Below are positions 6,769 through 13,585 of a DNA stretch of 13,585 nt, one piece after another (the first letter of the stretch is position 1; each line of letters opens with the position of its first letter). This DNA is from DAIRET01 sp036795455. Lineage in GTDB: Bacteria > Bacteroidota > Ignavibacteria > Ignavibacteriales > Ignavibacteriaceae. Position numbers and translations under genes: made by a program. Under the pieces are notes generated by a model. The model was not told where the DNA came from and searched no databases. It saw nothing but the letters and a program-made list of their open reading frames with translations. The stretch covers positions 1 through 13,585 of the forward strand of contig DAIRET010000072.1 in assembly GCA_036795455.1 (NCBI GenBank), written 5' to 3'.

Positions 6769-7218
6769 TTACTTTGTTTTTAAAACTTTTACGTTAGATT
6801 CAAACCCTGTTATCAATCTATAAAATCTTTCCGGTAATGGAGATGATTTTCTCGTTTTAGGATTAACGTGAGCAATCACTCCTTTTCCATCAGCTACAAT
6901 CTCTTTAGTTTTTGCATTTTCGATTATATGCTCAAACCCGAAAGAAGAGTTTTTTATATAGGACACTCTTGTATAAACATTTAGTTTATCATCATAATGA
7001 GAATGAGCACGGTAGTTTACTTCATTCCTTACTATAAAATATAGTTCATCATCTTTAAACAAATCCTTTTCGGGAAATAGTTTTAGATGTTTTAAGTATT
7101 GAAGCCGTCCTTCTTCAAAAAAATTTATGTATACGGCATTATTACATACTCCAAGCATATCAACATCATTAAACCGAACCGATACAGTTATTTTATGTTT
7201 GAATTCTTGCAACTCCAT
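6769..7218 (-). CDS. Hotdog-fold acyl-CoA thioesterase (YbgC/FcbC family)
   Basis: A 149-residue single-domain hotdog protein that should hydrolyse acyl-CoA thioesters. The family signature is at residues 16-38: RFNDVDMLGVCNN, then AVYINFFEEGR. D18 sits where YbgC and 4-hydroxybenzoyl-CoA thioesterase have the catalytic aspartate. The segment aligns without gaps to the YbgC form DTDxGGVVYHxxYxxFFExxR, but the histidine of that motif is Asn here (N27). NYRAHSHYDD and SFGFEHII continue the fold. The chain length of its substrate is unknown. It starts 8 bp after the threonine aldolase stop, and the ribosome binding site AGGTGAT overlaps that TAG stop, a sign of translational coupling. Confidence 0.83.
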   Translation of the reverse strand: MELQEFKHKITVSVRFNDVDMLGVCNNAVYINFFEEGRLQYLKHLKLFPEKDLFKDDELYFIVRNEVNYRAHSHYDDKLNVYTRVSYIKNSSFGFEHIIENAKTKEIVADGKGVIAHVNPKTRKSSPLPERFYRLITGFESNVKVLKTK

Positions 7219-7226
7219 TTTATCAC

Positions 7227-8258
7227 CTAAACAAAAACTTGTCGAATGATTTTAATCGCTTTCTCTATATCTTGAAAAGAAACATCAAGATGGGTTACGG
7301 CACGTAAAGAATCGGCTTTACCAACCGAAAGCAGTAATCCCTGTTCACGGCACTTCTGTTGAGCTTCAGTTACAGACAGCTTAAGCGGTTTGAATATGAT
7401 TATATTCGTATGTACAGCTTTAAGATCAATCTCAAGACCGGGATTTTCTGCAATAACATTAGCAAGCTGTTTTGCCTTTTCATGGTCTTCAGCCAAACGT
7501 TTGAAATTATTTTTGAGAGCGTACAAACCTGCTGCTGCGATTACGCCTGCCTGCCGCATTCCGCCACCCCAGGCTTTTCGTACTCTAAATGCTTCTTTGA
7601 TGAATTCTTTTGTTCCTGCAATAATAGACCCAATAGGAGCGCCGAGCCCTTTAGAAAGACAGCATGAGATCGAATTGAAATAAGAGGCATATTCTTTAAC
7701 ATGAATCCCGGTTGCTACCGAAGCGTTCCAGATTCTTGCACCGTCGAGATGAAAATAGAGATTATGTTTTTCGGCAAGTTTTTTTAATTCCACAATATTC
7801 TCTAATGGAATGATTGCCCCGCTTGCACGGTTGTGCGTATTTTCAACCGCTATCACTTTTGTCCGGGGCATATAATATGCCGAAATCGGACGGATTGCTT
7901 CTTCAACATCATTAACCGGCATTACACCATAACTTCCTTTTACCGGGTAAAGTTGAATCCCGCTTATAGCCGAAGGCGAAGCGGACTCATAATTAAAAAT
8001 GTGTGCATCTTTTTCACATATTACTTCATCACCGGGATTTGTCAATACATTTAAACAAAGCTGATTACCTTGAACACCGCTCGTTACAAATAAAGCTGCT
8101 TCTTTACCGAGAAGTTCGGCAGCGTATTCTTCAAGTTCATTAATCGTCGGGTCTTCTTTAAATACATCGTCTCCGACCTCAGCTTCGTACATTGCTTTCC
8201 GCATTCCTGCCGATGGTTTTGTAACCGTGTCGCTTCTTAAATCTATATAGTTTGACAT
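7227..8258 (-). CDS. ltaE: Low-specificity L-threonine aldolase
   Basis: A 343-residue PLP enzyme of fold type I, usual length. It cleaves L-threonine or L-allo-threonine to glycine and acetaldehyde in the cytoplasm. Visible family features are IDLRSDTVTKPS at the start, GDDVFKEDPTINELE, the PLP-stacking H86 (KDAHIFNYE), HLDGAR with D172 and R175, and the Schiff-base lysine K203 in LSKGLGAPIGS, followed by KAWGGGMRQAG. The 42-bp gap to the lnt gene is the longest within the minus-strand unit. No strong ribosome binding site is visible before the ATG. Glycine supply or threonine breakdown is the likely role; no functional link to its neighbours is apparent. Confidence 0.93.
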   Translation of the reverse strand: MSNYIDLRSDTVTKPSAGMRKAMYEAEVGDDVFKEDPTINELEEYAAELLGKEAALFVTSGVQGNQLCLNVLTNPGDEVICEKDAHIFNYESASPSAISGIQLYPVKGSYGVMPVNDVEEAIRPISAYYMPRTKVIAVENTHNRASGAIIPLENIVELKKLAEKHNLYFHLDGARIWNASVATGIHVKEYASYFNSISCCLSKGLGAPIGSIIAGTKEFIKEAFRVRKAWGGGMRQAGVIAAAGLYALKNNFKRLAEDHEKAKQLANVIAENPGLEIDLKAVHTNIIIFKPLKLSVTEAQQKCREQGLLLSVGKADSLRAVTHLDVSFQDIEKAIKIIRQVFV

Positions 8259-8300
8259 AATTTTTACTCTAATTCACATTTTAAATACAAAAATAACTAT

Positions 8301-9965
8301 TTATAGCTTCCATTTCATCTTTAGTTTTATAAGCAGACTCAAGCCGGCAATCCATAATGATATCACAGAGGAAATGATTGGAATGATTAATGGGTTACGC
8401 ATATAAAAAGTTGAGCCGGGATTTAGTTCAACGTCACCGACCAGGTAACCTTTCGTAAACATCGGTGTTTCATCAACCGTTATTCCGACCGGATTAATAA
8501 TGCAGCTTATTCCTCCATTGGCTGCACGCACAACCGATTTACGGTTTTCAACCGCCCGCAATATTGCCGTTGCTTTATGCTGATATGGACCGCTTGTGTT
8601 TCCGTACCAGCTATCGTTGGTAACAACAGCAATAAAGTCGGCTCCTTTATTACACAGTACCGCTGTATAATCCGGGAAAATCGATTCATAACAAACTGAC
8701 CCGCACACTTTAATCGTATCGTGTGAATCAAGGTTATTATAGTTTCTCACTATATGAAACAAAGAAGAATCGTAACCGACATTCCAGCCGCTTAGTCCTA
8801 CTCCCCATTTGATTAAATCGCCAAGAAAAGGAACTTGGTCCGAGAATGGAGTTTTTTCACCGAACGGGACAAGTTTTACTTTGCCGTACTTTTGAATTTC
8901 AGAATCTTCCGGTGAAAAGAGATAAATAGCGTTATGTGTTGAATAGTAGTAATCACCCGCTTCGCTATATTTGGCAAAAGGAATTGCATCTTCTTTATTT
9001 CCGAAGTATCTGAAATCCGGCATACCCGTTAAAAGAAATACATTATTCTCTGAAACGAATTTTCTAATGAACAAAAGAGCATTTTCATAACCTCCGCTTA
9101 GCAGGTAGACAGGCAACGCAGTTTCAGGCCAAATTATTACTTCCACACCTTTGTCAATCGCTTTCTCTGAAAGATTTGTATACTGTTCTGTTAATTCGAT
9201 TAAACTGCCGCCATTCCATTTTTCGTAGGGATCAAGGTTGGGTTGGATTAATCCGACTTTAACTTTTTTATCAGCCGGCTTATAGTTGTTCAACACGGAT
9301 GAACCGTAAACTAACGGGAAGACAATAATCAAAGCGGCTAACGTAAAATAGACATAACTTGAAACCTTCTTGATATTGTAATTTATAATTCCTTTATAAA
9401 TAAAAACATTAGCGAAAAGAATAAAAAGCGATAATCCTGTCGCCCCCACCTGATCAGCAATTTGAATGTAATGTGTAAAGTAAGGTAAAGCGTTTCCAAG
9501 TACAAGCCACGGGAAACGGATGTCGGTAATCATGTAAAGGTATTCATAAGTAACCCAGAAAAACGGGAATATGAAGAATGCTATCTTTGCCCCGATAAAC
9601 TTTCTTGCCAGGTAATACAAAGTAGATGGAATTAGAAATAAAAGCGGGTTAAAAAAAAGTAATACTCCGCCTGCAATCATTAAAAAAGGGTCTTTCCCTT
9701 CAGTAAATGCACCTACCCAATAGATTGTTAGCAACGAAAACACGAAACCCATCAGGTATGTCGCCTTGTTTATTTCGTTTAACTCTGTCCGTTTTTCAAT
9801 TACAAAGAGATATGGGACTAACGCAAAAAAGATTAAATACGGGAATGGAAAAGGTGGAAATGAAACGGCAAGAAGTAACCCGCTCAAAAGAAGCAGGTAT
9901 CTTTGTTGCCTTCTCGATTTTTTTTCTCCCGGTGTCAATATCGATTTAAAGAAAGGAAGTTTCAA
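8301..9965 (-). CDS. lnt: Apolipoprotein N-acyltransferase
   Basis: A 554-residue membrane enzyme that adds the third acyl chain to the N-terminal cysteine of lipoproteins. The N-terminal half (about 23-223) holds several membrane segments with FPPFPFPYL and FPWLVLGNAL. The C-terminal nitrilase domain (about 235-520) carries the catalytic triad E281 (WPETALP), K362 (YGKVKLVPFGEKTPF) and C425 (CGSVCYESIFP), and NDSWYGNTSGPYQH follows. A last membrane segment ends the protein. The start is TTG: an in-frame TAA lies two codons before it, and no ATG occurs before residue 72. This TTG overlaps the dedA-family stop as TTGA, with AAAGG about 10 bases upstream. Short expression coupling to the DedA-type gene is likely. 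Confidence 0.93.
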   Translation of the reverse strand: MKLPFFKSILTPGEKKSRRQQRYLLLLSGLLLAVSFPPFPFPYLIFFALVPYLFVIEKRTELNEINKATYLMGFVFSLLTIYWVGAFTEGKDPFLMIAGGVLLFFNPLLFLIPSTLYYLARKFIGAKIAFFIFPFFWVTYEYLYMITDIRFPWLVLGNALPYFTHYIQIADQVGATGLSLFILFANVFIYKGIINYNIKKVSSYVYFTLAALIIVFPLVYGSSVLNNYKPADKKVKVGLIQPNLDPYEKWNGGSLIELTEQYTNLSEKAIDKGVEVIIWPETALPVYLLSGGYENALLFIRKFVSENNVFLLTGMPDFRYFGNKEDAIPFAKYSEAGDYYYSTHNAIYLFSPEDSEIQKYGKVKLVPFGEKTPFSDQVPFLGDLIKWGVGLSGWNVGYDSSLFHIVRNYNNLDSHDTIKVCGSVCYESIFPDYTAVLCNKGADFIAVVTNDSWYGNTSGPYQHKATAILRAVENRKSVVRAANGGISCIINPVGITVDETPMFTKGYLVGDVELNPGSTFYMRNPLIIPIISSVISLWIAGLSLLIKLKMKWKL

Positions 9966-10576
9966 TTCTGTTTAGCCTTTCTTTTTGAAATGAAATATTT
10001 AATTAGAAACACTGCCACACCTAATCCCAAAATAGAAAAAACTATTGTAGTATAAGTTCTTAAAATGTAATCAACAAATTGCAGGTTCTCAGCAAAGAAT
10101 ATTCCAAGTCCGAGCAGGATTAAATTCCACATTACCGCACTAATTGTTGAAAGGATTAATGTTCTTTTAAATTCAAGTTCACTCAGTCCAGCAAAAAAAG
10201 AAATTACCGAACGAATCCCGGGAATAAAGCGGTTGAACAGAATAATAAAGAATCTGTACTTTGTGAACCACTCTTCAGCTTTTTCGAGTGCTTCTATAGA
10301 AATAAATTTTACTTTCCCTTTTCTTACAAGTCTTTTATCAGTTTGCGAACCAAGGAAATATAAAGTTAAAAACCCGATTTCACTTCCGATTGTCGTTAAA
10401 ATAAGTGAGGGAATAAAGCTGACTGTTTTTGTTACAATCAACGTCCCGCCGAGTACTACAATAAAATCGCTTGGTGACGGGGGAAAAATATTTTCTACAA
10501 AAGGGATAACCAACAATACTATATAAACCCACAACGGGTTGAAGGTTGACATTGAATTAAGAATTTCTTCGAACAT
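9962..10576 (-). CDS. DedA family membrane protein (VTT domain)
   Basis: A 204-residue polytopic inner-membrane protein. The DedA signatures are VENIFPPSPSD (27-37), GSEIGFLTLYFLG (64-76) and FNRFIPGIRSVISFFAG (114-130), with the conserved arginines R117 and R122. The re-entrant loops and a C-terminal pair of membrane segments fit the family. Relatives act as membrane-potential-dependent transporters; some recycle undecaprenyl phosphate (UptA) and others move phospholipids. Which role applies here cannot be told from sequence. Its ATG shares one base with the ispF stop (TAATG), and its TGA stop overlaps the TTG start of lnt. Confidence 0.88.
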   Translation of the reverse strand: MFEEILNSMSTFNPLWVYIVLLVIPFVENIFPPSPSDFIVVLGGTLIVTKTVSFIPSLILTTIGSEIGFLTLYFLGSQTDKRLVRKGKVKFISIEALEKAEEWFTKYRFFIILFNRFIPGIRSVISFFAGLSELEFKRTLILSTISAVMWNLILLGLGIFFAENLQFVDYILRTYTTIVFSILGLGVAVFLIKYFISKRKAKQN

Positions 10577-11064
10577 TATTCTCCGTGTTTAAATAATAAA
10601 ACCGTTGCCATAGCTGCAACTCCTTCTTCCCTGCCGACAAATCCGAGTTTCTCTGTTGTTGTTGCTTTAATTGAAACTTGCTCTTTATCAATACTCAATA
10701 GGTTCGAAATAACTTCAATCATTTTTGGAATAAATGAAGAAATTTTCGGTCTTTGTAATAACAGAGTCGAATCAATATTCCCTATTTCATAGCCTTTACT
10801 TTTAATCAACGTATAAACATTATCAAGCAGTATTTTACTGTCGATATTTTTATAACTCTGATCTGTATCCGGGAAATGAATACCAATATCACCCAAAGCA
10901 AGAGCCCCAAGCATTGCATCGCAAATTGCATGGAGCAGCACATCTGCGTCCGAATGACCGAGTAAACCTTTTTCAAAAGGGATTTTTACACCGCCGATAA
11001 ATAGGTCTCTATCTTCGGAAAACTTGTGAACATCAAATCCCTGTCCTATTCTGAAATTATTCAA
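10576..11064 (-). CDS. ispF: 2-C-methyl-D-erythritol 2,4-cyclodiphosphate synthase
   Basis: A 162-residue enzyme of the MEP isoprenoid pathway that cyclises CDP-methylerythritol 2-phosphate with release of CMP; it acts as a trimer in the cytoplasm. The metal ligands D11, H13 (GFDVHKF) and H45 (LGHSDADVLLHAICDA) are present, as are GDIGIHFPDTD and the CMP-site ATTTEKLGF (134-142) with GREEGVAA. The start codon is TTG: an in-frame TGA lies four codons upstream and the conserved FRIGQGFDVH follows at once. TTG overlaps the acyP stop (TTGA). The ribosome binding site is weak, so coupling to acyP translation is probable. The ispD partner gene is not in the window. Confidence 0.95.
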   Translation of the reverse strand: MNNFRIGQGFDVHKFSEDRDLFIGGVKIPFEKGLLGHSDADVLLHAICDAMLGALALGDIGIHFPDTDQSYKNIDSKILLDNVYTLIKSKGYEIGNIDSTLLLQRPKISSFIPKMIEVISNLLSIDKEQVSIKATTTEKLGFVGREEGVAAMATVLLFKHGE

Positions 11065-11345
11065 TGTCGTATCTCAAATGATGTGAATTCGTTTTGAAAA
11101 GAATACCAATTAATTGCATGTTTTGTAACCCTTGAAAATGAAGAACCGATAATTAATTGTTCATACAATTCATGTATCAACCCTTTCTCTCCTTCCGCCA
11201 AAGTAAATACTTCACCGGATGGAAGATTTTTAACATAGCCTTTTAATCCGAGAGCCGAGGCACTTCTCAGTACGAAGTATCTAAAACCTACACCTTGAAC
11301 AACTCCACCTAAAATAATTTCTGCTCTTGTTAAATGTGAAGCCAT
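11061..11345 (-). CDS. acyP: Acylphosphatase
   Basis: A 94-residue protein, the normal size. It hydrolyses acyl phosphates such as acetyl phosphate or 1,3-bisphosphoglycerate to carboxylate and phosphate. Both signatures are clear: GGVVQGVGFRYFV with the active-site arginine R22, and GLKGYVKNLPSGEV with the catalytic asparagine N40. I chose the ATG at 11343-11345 (MASHLTRAEI) because it begins 8 bp after the stop of the EamA gene and gives the standard N-terminus. An upstream ATG at 11406-11408 would add 21 residues unrelated to the family and overlap the upstream gene by 55 bp. Its TGA stop overlaps the TTG start of ispF. Confidence 0.92.
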   Translation of the reverse strand: MASHLTRAEIILGGVVQGVGFRYFVLRSASALGLKGYVKNLPSGEVFTLAEGEKGLIHELYEQLIIGSSFSRVTKHAINWYSFQNEFTSFEIRH

Positions 11346-11353
11346 ATTAAAGT

Positions 11354-12259
11354 TTAATCTTTCGTTAATAATTCGGATATCAAAACACCCGTAAAGATAA
11401 AAATACACCCGATAATTCCCAAATAAGACAACACTTCGGTAAGAACAATATATGCAAATACAGCGGCGAAAATCGGCTCCATTGAGAATATTAATCCCGC
11501 TCGTGTTGGAGTTACTTCTTTTTGATACCTGGTTTGGAGTAAAAGTGTAATTACAGTTGCAAGAATAGACGTGTAAGCCAATGCAAGTATTAGGTTATCA
11601 GTTAATTGAAATTGTATTCCCTCTAACTCGAAAGCTGAAAAAGTAAATGCAGCGGCAAAACCGAGAACTGCGGTAACAGCAATCTGGGAAAAAGCAAGGT
11701 ATTTGAATTCATTTCTACGACTGATAATATCAAGATAAACGATATACAAAGCGTAAAAAACGGCACAGAGCAGAGTAAGAAAATCACCGAAATTAAAACT
11801 CGCCCCGATTTCAAAGAATATTTCAAATACCGAATCTTCCCCGCTTGATAAAAATATTATCCCAACAATAACAAACAGAATACCGGCGATATTCGCCAAT
11901 GAGGGGAATTTCTTCTCAATAATGGTTTGAAAAATCGGGGTGAAAACTACAAACGTTCCCGTAATGAAAGCTGATTTTATCGCAGTTGTGTACTTTAAAC
12001 CGATTGTTTGTAAAACAAACCCTACAAGAAGCAGAACACCCAAATTAAATCCATCCATTACCGATCTTTTACTTAGTCCGGACAAACTTTTATAAGCAAA
12101 CGGTAATAATATCAATGTGGAAATTGTAAACCTGACAGCAACAAACATCATCGGCGAAGAATCCGTTAATGCCGATTTAACAATAACAAAAGTGCCTCCC
12201 CAAATTAACGCATTCAACAGAAGTGCTCCTTCTGCTATTAGTTTAATCCTGTTTCTCAT
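11354..12259 (-). CDS. EamA/DMT-superfamily transporter
   Basis: A 301-residue, about ten-segment inner-membrane protein made of two EamA repeats (about 11-138 and 157-297). Repeat 1 begins LLNALIWGGTFVIVKSAL; repeat 2 begins LLCAVFYALYIVYLD and ends with the family pattern TRAGLIFSMEPIFAAVFAY, then E275. The superfamily exports or imports small metabolites such as amino acids and nucleotide bases; the substrate here is unknown. The N-terminus is short and starts with MRNRIK. No strong ribosome binding site is seen. It lies 21 bp after era and 8 bp before acyP. Confidence 0.88.
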   Translation of the reverse strand: MRNRIKLIAEGALLLNALIWGGTFVIVKSALTDSSPMMFVAVRFTISTLILLPFAYKSLSGLSKRSVMDGFNLGVLLLVGFVLQTIGLKYTTAIKSAFITGTFVVFTPIFQTIIEKKFPSLANIAGILFVIVGIIFLSSGEDSVFEIFFEIGASFNFGDFLTLLCAVFYALYIVYLDIISRRNEFKYLAFSQIAVTAVLGFAAAFTFSAFELEGIQFQLTDNLILALAYTSILATVITLLLQTRYQKEVTPTRAGLIFSMEPIFAAVFAYIVLTEVLSYLGIIGCIFIFTGVLISELLTKD

Positions 12260-12280
12260 TCTATGAAACTGATATTCATT

Positions 12281-13189
12281 TTATTCTTTCGGTTTAGAAT
12301 AGCCGAAGTATTTCATCATCTGCTCGCTTGAACGCCAATTCTCTTTTGTTTTAACACGCAGTTCAAGAAAAACTCCTCTTCCCAGAAAACTTTCAATATC
12401 CCTGCGTGCTGCTGAGCCTATTTTTTTAATTGCACTTCCTTCCTTCCCTATGATAATCTTTTTTTGCGAATCACGCTCAACATAGATGTTTGCGAGTATA
12501 TAATCTTTTTCATCAGGTCTTTCTTTAAACTCTTCAACAACAACTTCACAGCTATAAGGAATCTCCTCCTTGTAAAATCCGAGTATTTTTTCTCTTATAA
12601 TTTCTGCAGTAAAAAATCTTTCGTTTTCATTCGACAAAATATCATCGGGGTAATACTTCGGATGTTCCGGGATGTATTCAATAATTGTATTCTTTACTCC
12701 CAAAATATTAAAACCAAGCGATGCCGACACAGGAATAATATTATTGAATATCCCCTTCTTTTCCAATACAGCTATCAGGCTTTTTACCTTAATATCGTTT
12801 GATAGATCAACTTTATTTAAGACAAGTATCTTCGGAAGTTTTGATTTTTCAAGAACAGTTTTCACACTTTCATTTTCCAGAGTGGCTTTCCCTTCAGGGT
12901 CTTCCGAAATATCTATTAGAACCAATAAAACATCGGAATCCTCAACAGATGCGATAACATGTTCCATCATTTTTTCCTGGAGCAGATATTTGGGATTAAG
13001 AATTCCCGGTGTATCGATAAAGATAACCTGGTAGTTCTCTTCGGATAAAATGCCGAGAATACGCTTCCTTGTAGTCTGCGGTTTACTTGTTGTAATTGAG
13101 ATTTTTTCTCCCAACAGTGCATTCATCAATGTAGATTTCCCGACATTCGGTTTTCCTATTATTGCTGCATAACCTGCTTTATGGTTCAT
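12281..13189 (-). CDS. era: GTPase Era, 16S rRNA / 30S assembly factor
   Basis: A 302-residue GTPase, usual length. Era binds the 3' end of 16S rRNA during 30S ribosomal subunit maturation and links ribosome assembly to growth. GTPase motifs: G1 GKPNVGKST (12-20), G2 around T39-T40 in PQTTRKRILGI, G3 DTPG (59-62), G4 NKVD (125-128) and G5 SAS (155-157). The C-terminal KH domain (about 200-295) has IIIGKEGSAIKKIG and ends in FLELRVKTKENWR. It sits 20 bp behind the permease gene and 21 bp before the EamA gene on the same strand. Confidence 0.97.
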   Translation of the reverse strand: MNHKAGYAAIIGKPNVGKSTLMNALLGEKISITTSKPQTTRKRILGILSEENYQVIFIDTPGILNPKYLLQEKMMEHVIASVEDSDVLLVLIDISEDPEGKATLENESVKTVLEKSKLPKILVLNKVDLSNDIKVKSLIAVLEKKGIFNNIIPVSASLGFNILGVKNTIIEYIPEHPKYYPDDILSNENERFFTAEIIREKILGFYKEEIPYSCEVVVEEFKERPDEKDYILANIYVERDSQKKIIIGKEGSAIKKIGSAARRDIESFLGRGVFLELRVKTKENWRSSEQMMKYFGYSKPKE

Positions 13190-13209
13190 AGTGTGCTTTC
13201 AAATTGTAA

Positions 13210-13585
13210 TTAATAAGGGTAAAAGATAAAAAATAATAAAGATAAAAATGCCAGTATCCACAACCCGATATTGACCTCGTTTGCTTTTCCGGACATAATT
13301 TTAAATATTGGGAAAAGAACAAATCCTGCGGTCATTCCAATCCCGAGATTAAATGTAAAACTCATTAATACTATAATTGTAAAAACCGGTATTGCATCGC
13401 TCAATTCGCTGAAATTTAATTTTGTAATCGGGGACATCATCAACAGCCCAACTATAATTAATGATGGTCCGTATGCAAATGATGGAATACTTGTAAAAAA
13501 CGGAGCGAGAAACAACGCCAGAAGAAATAATAAAGCTGTTACTACGGCAGTTAACCCGGTTTTACCGCCAGCTTCGATTCCCGTT
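13210..13585 (-). CDS. NCS2-family purine permease, C-terminal part (5' partial)
   Basis: The frame stays open to the right edge; 124 residues are visible, and the start lies beyond the window. The fragment begins TGIEAGGKTGLTAVV and goes on with YGPSLIIVGLLMMSPI and LSDAIPVFTIIVLMSFTF. This matches the second half of AzgA/GhxP/PbuG-type adenine, guanine and hypoxanthine permeases, proton symporters of the inner membrane. The last membrane segments alternate with short loops, and the protein ends FFIFYPY. Exact base specificity cannot be read from this part. It is the first visible gene of the minus-strand unit and is followed by era after 20 bp. Confidence 0.85.
   Translation of the reverse strand, partial: TGIEAGGKTGLTAVVTALLFLLALFLAPFFTSIPSFAYGPSLIIVGLLMMSPITKLNFSELSDAIPVFTIIVLMSFTFNLGIGMTAGFVLFPIFKIMSGKANEVNIGLWILAFLSLLFFIFYPY

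Noticed and set aside
11346..11408. Upstream start for acylphosphatase adding 21 residues
   Set aside because: The extension overlaps the EamA gene by 55 bp, is unrelated to the family, and the internal ATG gives the normal 94-residue protein.
1..13585. CRISPR array, insertion sequence, prophage, toxin-antitoxin or defence system
   Set aside because: No regularly spaced direct repeats outside the protein-coding tandem units, no transposase, integrase or defence domains, and no attachment-site duplication of the tRNA 3' end were seen.

Overview
The window looks like chromosomal DNA of an AT-rich bacterium of the Bacteroidota/Chlorobiota group, most likely Ignavibacteriota. The clues are two secreted proteins with type IX secretion (T9SS) C-terminal sorting domains (NYPNPFNP and NCPNPF motifs), a promoter of the Bacteroidota type (TTTG-N20-TAnnTTTG) in front of a tRNA, and tRNA-Thr without an encoded CCA. 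The phylum assignment is inferred from these traits and was not tested by a tree.

Left part, 1-2549, plus strand: the 3' end of a large surface protein, resembling the C-terminus of PorU/gingipain (C25)-like proteins, is followed with no spacer (TAA then ATG) by a secreted protein made of four 99-residue tandem units and a T9SS sorting domain. Convergent to it, 2565-3710 encodes a membrane-anchored metallophosphoesterase. A 238-bp divergent region with a candidate promoter leads to a two-gene plus-strand unit, an aldo/keto reductase and a GNAT acetyltransferase (3949-5768). Next come tRNA-Thr(UGU) with its own promoter and a perfect 14-bp hairpin that can terminate transcription from both sides.

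Right part, 6051-13585, minus strand: ten tightly packed genes, all spaced by 42 bp or less or overlapping by 1 or 4 bases, probably one long transcription unit entering from beyond the right edge. In transcription order they are NCS2 purine permease (partial), era, EamA transporter, acyP, ispF, dedA-family gene, lnt, L-threonine aldolase, hotdog thioesterase and a DEDDy exonuclease. The unit mixes ribosome assembly (Era), isoprenoid precursor synthesis (IspF), lipoprotein maturation (Lnt), membrane lipid or undecaprenyl-phosphate handling (DedA family) and small metabolic enzymes. This is a housekeeping cluster, not an island. Two of its junctions use the same device: a TTG start codon overlapping the preceding TGA stop (TTGA), at acyP/ispF and dedA/lnt.

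No mobile element, CRISPR array, defence system or clearly new system was found. The points most worth a second look are the four length-locked repeats of the secreted protein, a 23-bp GC-rich in-frame insert in its sorting domain, the paired TTG/TGA couplings, and the shared promoter architecture. No stretch of more than 300 bases lacks a gene; the largest gaps are 3711-3948, and 5769-6050, which holds the tRNA, its promoter and the terminator.
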